A stretch of DNA of 64,000 nucleotides from positions 1 through 64,000 of the forward strand of contig OZ006972.1 in the NCBI GenBank assembly GCA_963931255.1, read 5' to 3'. A program made the position numbers and the translations under genes. Positions 52,081 through 60,410 of this stretch are shown in pieces. Positions within the stretch are counted from its first letter, which is position 1. Each line of letters opens with the position of its first letter. This DNA is from CALUVN01 sp944323595. Its GTDB lineage: Bacteria; Cyanobacteriota; Vampirovibrionia; Gastranaerophilales; Gastranaerophilaceae. The notes below the pieces were generated by a model. That model saw nothing but the letters and a program-made list of their open reading frames with translations, was not told where the DNA came from and ran no database searches.

Positions 52081-53742
52081 TTAAACACCTGCAAGGGCAG
52101 TTGCTTCTTTAACAACAGCTTCAAGAGCAGTAAGTGCATCAGCAGGTAATTTATCAATACCGGCTTTTTCAGTTTCTCTTGATTTAACAAAGCTGATTCT
52201 GTCATTCATACGGGCAACGAATTGAGCAGCATACTCTTTATTAGAGAATGAAGCGTCAAAGCCGTCGATATCCATAATTTCAATATCAGAGAAGTTTTCC
52301 CATTTATGGAACTTAGCAGAACCTTCAACAATAGCTTCAATTATACCTAAAGTATGTTTAGGTTGAACTTTAGTCCCCATAAATTCACCTGTATTGAGGA
52401 TATAGCAATCAACTCCGTCTTCAATTAATTTTTTGAATCTTGTGTAATCCATTTCAAGCGGATAAACTCTGAACGGATTAGCATAAGGTTCAACAACCAG
52501 CGCATTCGGGTCAACACCGGCAGCAAGTCTTTCTGCTGATGTACGTTTTGTAGCAAGAGTTGCACCCATTGCAGAACCTAAAGAAGCTCCGGATAATTTC
52601 AGAACCGGCGGAATTGTCGGATCTTTCATTAACCAGAAAATAGCATTAATAGGCTGATCAATTCTGTCAACTCTGTTCGGTGACCACAATTTAGACTTAA
52701 CAGCACGACCGTTACCGTTTCTTATATCTTCTGTAACAGAAACTACTTTACCGTCTGCAAGCTGAATAGCGCCTGCATTTTGCTGAGTTAAAATGTATTT
52801 GTTATCATCGCATCCGATAGGATAATCTGCTGTTTTATCGAAATAAGCAGGTTCCAACGCGATAGTATATTTATCGTGAATATTAATAACAAATGCATCA
52901 TCGTGAAGAACAGTGATATTGTATTTGTTATTATGTTTTGCGTGAGTAATTGTAGATTTTCCTGAGCCAGAAAGACCGAATACAGCAACCTGGAATGATT
53001 TACCGTTATCAAGGTTATAACGTTTCATACCACCGTGGCAGGAAGCGTAACCGTTACGTGCTGCGCATCCCCATGCAAGAGTTAATGTACCTTTTTTGTG
53101 CTCACCAAAGTATCTCATACCGAGAATACAAGCACAGTTATGTTCAGGATCAAAGAATGTTAATCCGTAAGGAAAATCAGGGTGTGACCAATCCGGATCT
53201 GAGAATACATAAATATCACCATCAGGCAATTCTCTGGAATCAGCGTACATATTTGCATATTCTTCGTTTATGTACTGGAAGTTAAGCATCCAGGAGTACA
53301 TAATATTTTCAAAGCCTTCCGGAATCATCAGGTGAGCTTTTACCATAAAATCTTTATCTAACCCGACAACAACTTCTGTTTTGTACATTAATTTGTCACG
53401 GGTACCATAAATAGCTTCACGGATTATCGGTAAAAGATATTTTAAATCACAGTTAGGTTCACCAACAATTTTTCTGGCAGCAGCGCAGCGACCTACAACT
53501 GTACCATCATTGAATAATAACTGGTTAGCACCCTGAGGAAGACCTATTTTTTCCGGTTTATAAACAGGCATACCTGTCAATTCAATAGTACCAGGGCTTG
53601 ATTTAGCCAATTTGTAAGCTTCTGAAACTGATTTAACTTCTTCTACATTATTGCCGAAGAATGGTGCAGTGATAGTTGCACGTGCAGCAGACATAAGCTT
53701 TTTCAATTCTTCTGAATTTGTAAAGAATTCTTTTGTAGCCAT
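52081..53742 (-). CDS. pckA: Phosphoenolpyruvate carboxykinase (ATP)
   Basis: 553 residues from the ATG at 53742, which has AAGGAG upstream; the longer frame adds 28 residues without support. It interconverts oxaloacetate plus ATP with PEP plus CO2. The kinase P-loop FGLSGSGKSTIT is near residue 255 (family form GLSGTGKTTL), then LHDDAFVI for the metal-binding Asp, and CAARNGYASCHGG. Length fits ATP-type PEPCK (E. coli 540). The P-loop differs at several residues from the enterobacterial form, and the C-terminal region is less familiar, so it is a divergent branch. In a fermenter it could fix CO2 toward C4 acids or make PEP. Confidence 0.75.
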   Translation of the reverse strand: MATKEFFTNSEELKKLMSAARATITAPFFGNNVEEVKSVSEAYKLAKSSPGTIELTGMPVYKPEKIGLPQGANQLLFNDGTVVGRCAAARKIVGEPNCDLKYLLPIIREAIYGTRDKLMYKTEVVVGLDKDFMVKAHLMIPEGFENIMYSWMLNFQYINEEYANMYADSRELPDGDIYVFSDPDWSHPDFPYGLTFFDPEHNCACILGMRYFGEHKKGTLTLAWGCAARNGYASCHGGMKRYNLDNGKSFQVAVFGLSGSGKSTITHAKHNNKYNITVLHDDAFVINIHDKYTIALEPAYFDKTADYPIGCDDNKYILTQQNAGAIQLADGKVVSVTEDIRNGNGRAVKSKLWSPNRVDRIDQPINAIFWLMKDPTIPPVLKLSGASLGSAMGATLATKRTSAERLAAGVDPNALVVEPYANPFRVYPLEMDYTRFKKLIEDGVDCYILNTGEFMGTKVQPKHTLGIIEAIVEGSAKFHKWENFSDIEIMDIDGFDASFSNKEYAAQFVARMNDRISFVKSRETEKAGIDKLPADALTALEAVVKEATALAGV

Positions 53743-53875
53743 AATTTTCTCCTTCTTGTCTAATGGGATAAAGATAATCATCTTTATCAATAAAAAAATT
53801 ATAGCATATAAACCTTGATTATACAAGCTTTCAGGTCAAAATATACACAGGATAAGCTTATTCAACAGGTGATTG

Positions 53876-54388
53876 TTACTGTTCATACTGTTTGCATTGA
53901 GCCTGAAGCTGGTTAACTTTAGCTTCACGCATTGCAATCAGCTGATTTAAATCCTGTGAATGTGTTTGTAAACGGGCTTTTTTCTGAGCATCCTGAGTTT
54001 TTTCAATCTCTTTTGTAACATTAACTGCCAATCTGTTTAACTCAACAAGCGCAGCACATTCCGCGACAAGCTCAGTAGTTAACTGAACGGCAATACGTTC
54101 CTTATCAAGCGGAGGAACCTGCTGCGCCTGGGAAATCTGTTGGGGTTGTTGAATTTGCGTAGCCTGCGGATAAACAGGAGCGGATTGCGGTGGAGTTTGA
54201 TAATTAATCTGAGGATATGCATACTGCTGCGGAGCTGCAGGAACAGTTTGCGCCGGTTGTTGATAATTTACCTGAGGATATGCATACTGTTGCTGATAAT
54301 TAACCGGCTGCTGTGTATACACCGGTTGTTGGTATACAGGCGGCTGCGTTACAGTATTTTGTACAGAATAATTTGCTCCATTCATCAT
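53876..54388 (-). CDS. Glutamine/proline/tyrosine-rich protein
   Basis: 170 residues. The first 90 are made of near repeats such as YQQPVYTQQPVNYQQQ and PQINYQTPPQSAPVYPQ, with Tyr, Gln and Pro in about every second position. The last 80 are helical and charged (VAECAALVELNRLAVNVTKE, then KKARLQTHSQDLNQLI). This is the same low-complexity N-terminus style as the 29613 protein but a different C-terminal domain. No signal peptide. AGGAG lies 9 nt before the ATG. It could be a scaffold or condensate-forming protein; function unknown. Confidence 0.6.
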   Translation of the reverse strand: MMNGANYSVQNTVTQPPVYQQPVYTQQPVNYQQQYAYPQVNYQQPAQTVPAAPQQYAYPQINYQTPPQSAPVYPQATQIQQPQQISQAQQVPPLDKERIAVQLTTELVAECAALVELNRLAVNVTKEIEKTQDAQKKARLQTHSQDLNQLIAMREAKVNQLQAQCKQYEQ

Positions 54389-54529
54389 AAATTCACACTC
54401 CTGATTACTACACTTATACTTTTATAAGTCAAAAACAAGATTAAAATTGCCTCTAAAAAGAAAATTATTGCAAATTGTTAAGCAGTGAATTATAATCATA
54501 ATGTAAGAGTTAAGAAAGGAGAGTTTATT

Positions 54530-55738
54530 ATGTGGGAAAAAGACAATAACATCCACGAGGTCAAAGAAATCAGAACCCGCACATCTGTTTTCTTCGGAGT
54601 AGGCGCTATCAAAAAAATTGACGATATAGCCCGCGACTTAAAATCCAAAGGTATAGATAAAGTTATAGTAATGTCAGGACGTAATGCATATAAAGCAACA
54701 GGAGCGTGGGATTACGTTGAAAAAGCTTTAAAAGATAATAATATAGGTTACGTAAATTTTGATCAGGTAACCCCGAATCCGACAACTCATCACGTAAATG
54801 ACGCAACAAAGCTTGCAAGAGAATTCGGAGCAAAAGCTGTTATTGCTATTGGCGGCGGTTCTCCTACGGATGCAGGCAAATCTGTAGCAATTTTGCTTGA
54901 ATATCCTGATAAAACTGCAAATGACATCTATGAATTTACATTCACACCGGAAAAAGCTGCACCGATTGTGTCAATTAACCTTACACACGGCACAGGAACA
55001 GAAACGAACCGTTTTGCAGTTGTTACAGTTCCGGAAAAGAACTTCAAACCTGCAATCGCATACGATTGCATTTATCCAATGTATGCAATTGATGATCCGC
55101 AGCTTATGACAAAACTTTCACCGAAACAAACAAGATATGTTTCAATTGATGCTGTTAATCACGTTGTAGAAGCCGCAACTTCAGCAGTTTTGTCACCATA
55201 CAGTGTAACTCTTGCAAGAGAAGTTATTGCAGATGTTGTTAAATATTTACCAAAAGCAATTGAAAATCCTGATGATTTGGAAGCAAGATACTATCTGGCT
55301 TACGCAGCAATGATGGGCGGTGTATGTTTCGATAACGGTTTACTTCACTACACACACGCTCTTGAACATCCGCTGAGTGCAGTTAAACCTGAACTTGCAC
55401 ACGGTCTAGGACTTGCAATGCTTTTACCTGCAGTAATTAAAACTATATACAAAGACAAACCGCATATTTTAGCAGATATTCTGTCACCGATAGTTCCTGA
55501 CTTAAAAGGTGAACCTGCAGAGGCAGAAAAGGCTGCAAAAGGTGTTCAAGCTTGGCTTGCATCTGTCGGGGTTTCAGAAAAACTTCTTGATGAGGGGTTT
55601 GCTGAATCTGATGTAGAAAAACTTGTCGACCTTGTTTACACTACACCGTCATTAAGCGGATTGCTTGACATAGCACCGAGCGGAAACGGCAGAGATGTTG
55701 TAGAAACTATTTACAGAGATTCATTGAGACCGATGTAA
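54530..55738 (+). CDS. Iron-containing alcohol dehydrogenase
   Basis: 402 residues from the ATG at 54530 (AAAGGAGAG upstream). Family III (Fe-ADH) fold: NAD(P) site VIAIGGGSPTDAGKSVAI, the NLTHGTGTETNRFAVVT block, and metal ligands in SIDAVNHVVEAATS and HYTHALEHPLSA (Asp and His residues of the type D-x-x-x-H...H). Metal is probably Fe or Zn. Substrate range of the family includes ethanol, butanol and diols; the exact one is not readable. In a PFOR-based fermentation it can oxidise NAD(P)H. Own RBS and a strong terminator; monocistronic. Confidence 0.88.
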   Translation: MWEKDNNIHEVKEIRTRTSVFFGVGAIKKIDDIARDLKSKGIDKVIVMSGRNAYKATGAWDYVEKALKDNNIGYVNFDQVTPNPTTHHVNDATKLAREFGAKAVIAIGGGSPTDAGKSVAILLEYPDKTANDIYEFTFTPEKAAPIVSINLTHGTGTETNRFAVVTVPEKNFKPAIAYDCIYPMYAIDDPQLMTKLSPKQTRYVSIDAVNHVVEAATSAVLSPYSVTLAREVIADVVKYLPKAIENPDDLEARYYLAYAAMMGGVCFDNGLLHYTHALEHPLSAVKPELAHGLGLAMLLPAVIKTIYKDKPHILADILSPIVPDLKGEPAEAEKAAKGVQAWLASVGVSEKLLDEGFAESDVEKLVDLVYTTPSLSGLLDIAPSGNGRDVVETIYRDSLRPM

Positions 55739-55757
55739 TTGCAATAAATTTATCACT

Positions 55758-55790
55758 AAAAAGCCTCCGCATGCATACGGAGGCTTTTTT
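55758..55790 (+). terminator. Terminator after the Fe-ADH gene
   Basis: AAAAAGCCTCCG, loop CATGCATA, CGGAGGCTTTTTT. Perfect stem. Confidence 0.9.
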
Positions 55791-55812
55791 ATTTATCAAA
55801 TTGTCCTATACA

Positions 55813-56154
55813 TTATGCAACTGTTTTTTCTGCAGCTTGTTTTTTATCTAGTTTTTTAGCTTTAAAAAAGCTGTATGTCCCCATTACCAGACCTATAGCA
55901 CCATTGATTAAGAGTGATTGTTTAACCGGAGTTTTAAAAACTTCTCCGGGCAGTAAATTCAAAAGCCTGTCAAGGGCAAATCCGCCGCCTGCCCAGAATA
56001 TACCATTTCCAATACCTTTCTGCGCGGGTGTCAGTTTCGGAAGTTCAATCCCTTCTTTTTTTAGTATTTCTTCTATACTTTCTTCTTTCTTTTCTGGTTT
56101 TCCCTGCGGCTGTGCCGGTGACACAGCTCTAAAAGTTACCGGAGATATTGCCAT
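55813..56154 (-). CDS. Small tagged membrane-associated protein
   Basis: 113 residues. MAISPVTFRAVSPAQPQGKP includes a variant of the shared motif (PVTFRA, F8). A charged helix follows (EESIEEILKKEGIELPKL), then two hydrophobic segments (NGIFWAGGGFALDRLLNLL and LLINGAIGLVMGTYSFF) and a basic tail (KKLDKKQAAEKTVA). The segments may span or dip into the membrane. No recognised family. Divergent from the U32 peptidase gene. Confidence 0.6.
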   Translation of the reverse strand: MAISPVTFRAVSPAQPQGKPEKKEESIEEILKKEGIELPKLTPAQKGIGNGIFWAGGGFALDRLLNLLPGEVFKTPVKQSLLINGAIGLVMGTYSFFKAKKLDKKQAAEKTVA

Positions 56155-56247
56155 TTTAATTATTTACCTCTACTTTCTGGACTTATAACTAATTATATAA
56201 AAAATCAACATACAAATTTTTGTCATAATGTAACGAAAAATTTATAT

Positions 56248-56253
56248 TATAAT
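56248..56253 (+). promoter_or_regulatory. -10 box of a leaderless U32 gene
   Basis: TATAAT at 56248-56253 is followed by exactly 6 nt (which also read TATAAT) and then the ATG at 56260. No Shine-Dalgarno; no good -35 at 17 bp. Confidence 0.45.
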
Positions 56254-56259
56254 TATAAT

Positions 56260-58029
56260 ATGCAAAAGACAGAACTACTTGCACCTGCAAAAGATAAACA
56301 AACAGCAATAACCGCAATAAAAAGCGGCGCTGATGCCGTTTATATCGGTGCGGTAAATTTTGGAGCCCGTCAAGCCGCCGGTAATTCGCTTGATGACATA
56401 AAAGAGGTTGTAGATTTTGCCCATAAGTTTTATGTAAAAGTTCATGTAACAATAAACACAATTCTTACAGATGAAGAATTACTGCGGGCAAAAGAACTCA
56501 TAAAAAAGCTTTATGAAATAGGCGTTGATGCGATAATAGTTCAGGATACGGGGATTTTAGAACTTGCAGTCCGGGGAGAACTGCCGCCAATTACTATACA
56601 TGCAAGCACACAGTGTGATAACAGAACATTAGAAAAGGTTCAATTTTTTGACAAGACAGGTGTATCACGTGTAATTCTTGCGCGCGAACTTTCTTTGCAG
56701 GAAATCGAAAATATATGCAGTAATGTTAATTGCGAGATTGAAACGTTTATTCACGGGGCTTTGTGTGTTTCATACAGCGGTCAGTGCTACTTAAGCGCCT
56801 CAATAGGCGGACGTTCGGCAAACAGAGGTGAATGCGCACAGCCGTGCCGCAAAAAATACACCCTTGTGGATGAAGATGGGAATATTATTGCAAAAGATAA
56901 GCATTTGTTAAGTTTAAAAGATTTCAACGCATCAAAATATTTAAAAAATCTTGTTGATGCAGGAGTAAAGTCCTTTAAAATCGAGGGACGCCTTAAAGAT
57001 GAAAATTATGTAAAAAATGTTGTGGCTTTTTATAGAGAAAAACTGGATAAAATTTCAGAAAAGACTTCCTCTGGTAAGATATTTTGTGATTTTGCTCCGG
57101 ATGTAAAAAAGAGCTTTAACCGCGGTTTTACAGAATATTTCTTAAACGGCAGAGAAAAATGCTTCAACTTTGACAGCCCGAAATCACTTGGGGAAAAACT
57201 CGGGAAAGTAAAACAAACAGGACATGACTGGTTTGAAATCGACTTTACGGAAAAATCCAACAAAGCAGAAGATATTCTATCACCGCAGGACGGTTTATGT
57301 TTTAAGGATAAAGGCTGCCTTGTGAATAAAGTTGCAGGTAATAAAATCTATCCTAATAAAATGGAGGGGATTTCAACCGGCACAATTATTTACAGAAACT
57401 TTGATGCGAAATTTGACAGACAATTAAAAAATTCAAAAATCAAGCGGCAAATAGGTGTATCTTTTATTTTTGAGAACGGAGTATTAAAAGCTGTTGATGA
57501 GGACAATAATTCCGTCACAATGCAAATTAGCGGTGATTTAGCAAAAAATCACGATAAAATGAAAGAAACTTTTGTCACACAGATGAACAAAACAGGAGAA
57601 AGCGATTTTTACGTAAATGAAGTTAAAATAGACACAGAGCTTCCGTTTTTACCTGTATCACAAATAAATTCAATCCGCAGAGAAATTCTTGAAAAGCTAA
57701 TGGCAACAAGGTTAAAAAATTACAAACGAGAAATTCAAACGCCATTAAAATATGCTAAATTTCCTGTAGACACCGTTGACTACCGCGCCAATGTAAATAA
57801 TGCCGCGGCTAAAAGTTTTTATGAGAATTGCGGCTCACGTGTAACCGAATTTTCCTTTGAATCAGCACCTCAGCAAAATGCAGAGCTTATGAGAACGAAA
57901 CATTGCTTGAAATACGCTTTTAACATGTGTAAATCCCCGAAAAAACTTTACCTGATTGACGAAAAAGGGAAAAAGTATAAACTTGAATTTGATTGCAAAA
58001 ATTGCCAGATGGTTATTAAACACGCTTAA
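56260..58029 (+). CDS. Peptidase U32 family protein (YhbU/RlhA-like)
   Basis: 589 residues, starting MQKTELLAPAKDKQTAITAI. The N-terminal half is the U32 barrel (SGADAVYIGAVNFGARQAA, VHVTINTILTDEEL, IHASTQCDNRTLEKVQFF). The Cys cluster IHGALCVSYSGQCYLSA and RGECAQPCRKKY gives the four cysteines that bind a [4Fe-4S] cluster in RlhA/UbiU-type members. These enzymes hydroxylate RNA or quinones and are not peptidases by activity. The C-terminus adds a second repeat-like half. No E. coli YhbV- or UbiV-type partner is adjacent. NFGAR near residue 34 is a family motif, not the N-terminal tag. Confidence 0.85.
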   Translation: MQKTELLAPAKDKQTAITAIKSGADAVYIGAVNFGARQAAGNSLDDIKEVVDFAHKFYVKVHVTINTILTDEELLRAKELIKKLYEIGVDAIIVQDTGILELAVRGELPPITIHASTQCDNRTLEKVQFFDKTGVSRVILARELSLQEIENICSNVNCEIETFIHGALCVSYSGQCYLSASIGGRSANRGECAQPCRKKYTLVDEDGNIIAKDKHLLSLKDFNASKYLKNLVDAGVKSFKIEGRLKDENYVKNVVAFYREKLDKISEKTSSGKIFCDFAPDVKKSFNRGFTEYFLNGREKCFNFDSPKSLGEKLGKVKQTGHDWFEIDFTEKSNKAEDILSPQDGLCFKDKGCLVNKVAGNKIYPNKMEGISTGTIIYRNFDAKFDRQLKNSKIKRQIGVSFIFENGVLKAVDEDNNSVTMQISGDLAKNHDKMKETFVTQMNKTGESDFYVNEVKIDTELPFLPVSQINSIRREILEKLMATRLKNYKREIQTPLKYAKFPVDTVDYRANVNNAAAKSFYENCGSRVTEFSFESAPQQNAELMRTKHCLKYAFNMCKSPKKLYLIDEKGKKYKLEFDCKNCQMVIKHA

Positions 58030-58042
58030 AAATAACAGCAAT

Positions 58043-58076
58043 AAAAAATCCACCCATATAACCGGTGGATTTTTTT
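58043..58076 (+). terminator. Terminator after the U32 gene
   Basis: AAAAATCCACC, loop of about 8 nt, GGTGGATTTTTTT. Perfect stem. Confidence 0.85.
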
Positions 58077-58117
58077 ATATATCAAATTTTTCTTTTTCTT
58101 ATTTCCTTATTTATATA

Positions 58118-58321
58118 TTAGTTGTTGCTGAGAACAAGTCTGAATGTTGCCAGATTTTTGATAGAGAGCATAGTGTGTTTGTTGTGCTGCTCTTCAGAAA
58201 TATTGAAGATACGAATTATACGTTGAATTTCTTCAAGGTCTTTTCTTGAATTAATTGTATATACGTTTTTGATTGGGTCTGCAACTACTGACATCATTGT
58301 ATTTAATTCTTGTTCTTTCAT
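58118..58321 (-). CDS. Small hypothetical protein
   Basis: 67 residues from the ATG at 58321, with AAGAGGATG upstream; another ATG at 58330 would add three residues. It is a single charged alpha/beta fragment: MKEQELNTMMSVVADPIKNV, then NSRKDLEEIQRIIRIFNIS and KHTMLSIKNLATFRLVLSN. No membrane segment. No family recognised. It lies between the U32 terminator and the mazG gene, in the same direction as mazG. Confidence 0.5.
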   Translation of the reverse strand: MKEQELNTMMSVVADPIKNVYTINSRKDLEEIQRIIRIFNISEEQHNKHTMLSIKNLATFRLVLSNN

Positions 58322-58431
58322 TTTATACATCCTCTTTTCCGTTATATTTTAATAAAGGATTTTTTGCTCTGAAAATTGCCTTTTTTGATAAATTTGTTGT
58401 TACATTTGTTAACAAAAAATATATACGCAGG

Positions 58432-59196
58432 CTATACTGTCTTTTTCGCCTTTTTCCATAAAGCATCAAATTCTTCAAATGAATATTCGGTCAATGGTTT
58501 TGTTGCAAGTTCTTCCATTTTTCTAAATCTGGTCATGAATTTTTTATTTGATTTTAAAAGCGCCTGCTCCGCGTCAATCTTATTCCAGCGGGCTAAATTT
58601 ACAACTGCAAAAAGTATATCTCCGAGCTCTTCTTCCATATTTTCACGATTTTCTGCTCTTTCTGCCTCTTTAAACTCCTCAAACTCAGAATAGATGCAAT
58701 CATATAATGATTGTTCATCAGGCCACTCAAAACCTGTTTTAACAGCTTTTTTACTTATTTTCTGTGCGCTCATTAATGCGGATTGTGCTCTCGATATACC
58801 ATCCATTGCTGATTTTCTGTGTTTTTTCTCTTCGGCTTTAAGTTTATCCCAATTATCCAATATATCTTTCGTTGAATTAACTTTTACATCGCCGAAAACA
58901 TGCGGATGACGATGGATTAGTTTATCTTTAATCCCTTTTGCAACATCTTCTATAGTAAAAGCACCCTCCTCTTTTGCAATCTGGGCATGCAAAACTACCT
59001 GCAGCAGGACATCGCCAAGCTCTTCTTTTAAATGAACCATGTCGTTGTCATCAATAGCATCAACAGCCTCATAGGCCTCTTCAAGCATATTCGGTCTTAA
59101 AGATAAATGCGTTTGCTCTCTGTCCCACTGACACCCGTCAGGTGCACGTAATTTAGCGATTACGGCAATTAATTCTTCTAAATTTTCATATCCCAT
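58432..59196 (-). CDS. mazG: Nucleoside triphosphate pyrophosphohydrolase MazG
   Basis: 254 residues, the normal size of tandem MazG proteins. It hydrolyses (d)NTPs to monophosphate and pyrophosphate, a house-cleaning role. Two EExxE(12-28)ExxD-type cores: YEAVDAIDDNDMVHLKEELGD followed by DVLLQVVLHAQIA, and FKEAERAENRENMEEELG followed by DILFAVVNLARW. N-terminal KLRAPDGCQWDREQTHLSL is family typical. An extended -10 (TGGTAAAAT) with 6 nt to the ATG suggests a leaderless mRNA. Confidence 0.93.
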   Translation of the reverse strand: MGYENLEELIAVIAKLRAPDGCQWDREQTHLSLRPNMLEEAYEAVDAIDDNDMVHLKEELGDVLLQVVLHAQIAKEEGAFTIEDVAKGIKDKLIHRHPHVFGDVKVNSTKDILDNWDKLKAEEKKHRKSAMDGISRAQSALMSAQKISKKAVKTGFEWPDEQSLYDCIYSEFEEFKEAERAENRENMEEELGDILFAVVNLARWNKIDAEQALLKSNKKFMTRFRKMEELATKPLTEYSFEEFDALWKKAKKTV

Positions 59197-59202
59197 ACCA
59201 TG

Positions 59203-59211
59203 ATTTTACCA
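59203..59211 (-). promoter_or_regulatory. Extended -10 of a leaderless mazG mRNA
   Basis: On the minus strand TGGTAAAAT (TG-n-TAAAAT), then exactly 6 nt to the ATG at 59196. No Shine-Dalgarno or clear -35. Confidence 0.45.
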
Positions 59212-59328
59212 CGAAAATCTGTAACTTAAGTATGAAAAGAGGTCTAAAAAATCAACCTAATGGTTGAGCAAATTAAAAAACTCTATGATATCCTAGATGT
59301 GTGGATAATTTAGAAGAGAGGTTAATAC

Positions 59329-59862
59329 ATGGCAAATTTATCAATCGCTAAAATCGGACAAAGAATTTTCAACACTTCTTTGCACGAAAAAACAGTTGCT
59401 AGATCTTCAAATCCATTTGCAGCATCATCATTCAAGGGTAATGTACTTACAGCAGATGTTTTTGAGAGTTCTAAAGCAGCTACGGCTCAGGCAAAAGACA
59501 AACTGACTTACAGTACATTAGTCGGTTCATTAGCAAATGTCGGTAACAGAATACAACAAGGTATTGAATCTGTTATCGCATTCGGAAACAGAATGAAAGA
59601 AGGTATCACAAACTTCTGGAATATGATGAAAACAACAGAAGTTTCTTTTGAACCTGCAAAAAAAGCATTAAATACTGAAATTACATTTGACCCTGTAAAA
59701 AAAGCAATGGGCACAGCTGCAGAGTCAATAAAAGAAAACTTTAGCAAAATATTTGATAAAGTACCTACTGCAAAACAAATCTCACAAATGCCAATTGCAG
59801 AAATAAGACCGATGTTAATTAGTGAAGAAGCTTCTTTAGCAGCTTCAAAGGCAGCAGCATAA
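59329..59862 (+). CDS. Tagged hypothetical protein
   Basis: 177 residues. The N-terminus holds ASSFKGNVL (F35), a looser version of the shared motif. The body is helical and Ala/Lys-rich, with weakly hydrophobic segments (YSTLVGSLANVGNRIQQGI, ESVIAFGNRMKEGITNFW) and near repeats (EPAKKALNTEITF, DPVKKAMGTAAES). The end is SLAASKAAA. GAGAGG lies 7 nt before the ATG. Co-transcribed with the HEAT-like gene (10-bp gap). Confidence 0.6.
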   Translation: MANLSIAKIGQRIFNTSLHEKTVARSSNPFAASSFKGNVLTADVFESSKAATAQAKDKLTYSTLVGSLANVGNRIQQGIESVIAFGNRMKEGITNFWNMMKTTEVSFEPAKKALNTEITFDPVKKAMGTAAESIKENFSKIFDKVPTAKQISQMPIAEIRPMLISEEASLAASKAAA

Positions 59863-59872
59863 GGAGGTTTTG

Positions 59873-60256
59873 ATGTTTAACAGAAATAATACAGATAAAT
59901 CATTCAAAAGAATAAGCAATATAATTGAAGGACTTTCAATGCATGAAGATCCTGAATCAATCGGACTTCTTGAAGAAGTCGGGACAAATTCCTCTGTAGA
60001 TACTATCAGAGAAATGACAGCACGTGCTCTTGTTAAAAAGAATATGCATGACTCTCTTGCTGTTGTAATTACAAACAAAGGTAAAGGTATTAACGACATG
60101 AATACCGTAGTTGCTATGAGTACTATTAATGAACTTTTATCATTAAAGGACAAAACAGAAGCAATGAAAGTTTTAGAAGACACAGTAAACATGCATTCTG
60201 ACGAAGAAGTTAGAGATAACGCACGTTCAGTAAAAGCTTTAATGGCTCTCAGCTAA
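59873..60256 (+). CDS. Small HEAT-like helical protein
   Basis: 127 residues from the ATG at 59873, which has AAGGAGG 6 nt upstream; a TTG one codon earlier is not needed. It is all helical: SFKRISNIIEGLSMHEDPES, TIREMTARALVKKNM, TVVAMSTINELLSLKDKTEA and EEVRDNARSVKALMAL. The helical pairs with a small-residue turn resemble HEAT/armadillo units like the C-terminal part of the 29613 protein. No catalytic motif. Probably a protein-contact module; function unknown. Confidence 0.6.
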   Translation: MFNRNNTDKSFKRISNIIEGLSMHEDPESIGLLEEVGTNSSVDTIREMTARALVKKNMHDSLAVVITNKGKGINDMNTVVAMSTINELLSLKDKTEAMKVLEDTVNMHSDEEVRDNARSVKALMALS

Positions 60257-60302
60257 TATATATAAAACATAATAAAACTAATTTTAATTTAATATATATA
60301 AT

Positions 60303-60334
60303 AAAAACTCCAATTCCGAAAGTTGGAGTTTTTT
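60303..60334 (+). terminator. Terminator after the HEAT-like gene
   Basis: AAAAACTCCAA, loop TTCCGAAAG, TTGGAGTTTTTT. Perfect stem. Confidence 0.9.
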
Positions 60335-60410
60335 ATATATGTTAAAAATTAAAGCGCAACCGGCAGATACCAATTGCGCAAAAAAGTTTTATAAACCACA
60401 AACTAATTTA

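Noticed and set aside
54530..54620. VFFGVG near the start of the Fe-ADH as a copy of the tag
   Set aside because: Present in this position throughout the Fe-ADH family.
56260..56400. NFGAR near residue 34 of the U32 protein as a copy of the N-terminal tag
   Set aside because: It is a conserved family motif inside the catalytic barrel, not an N-terminal extension.
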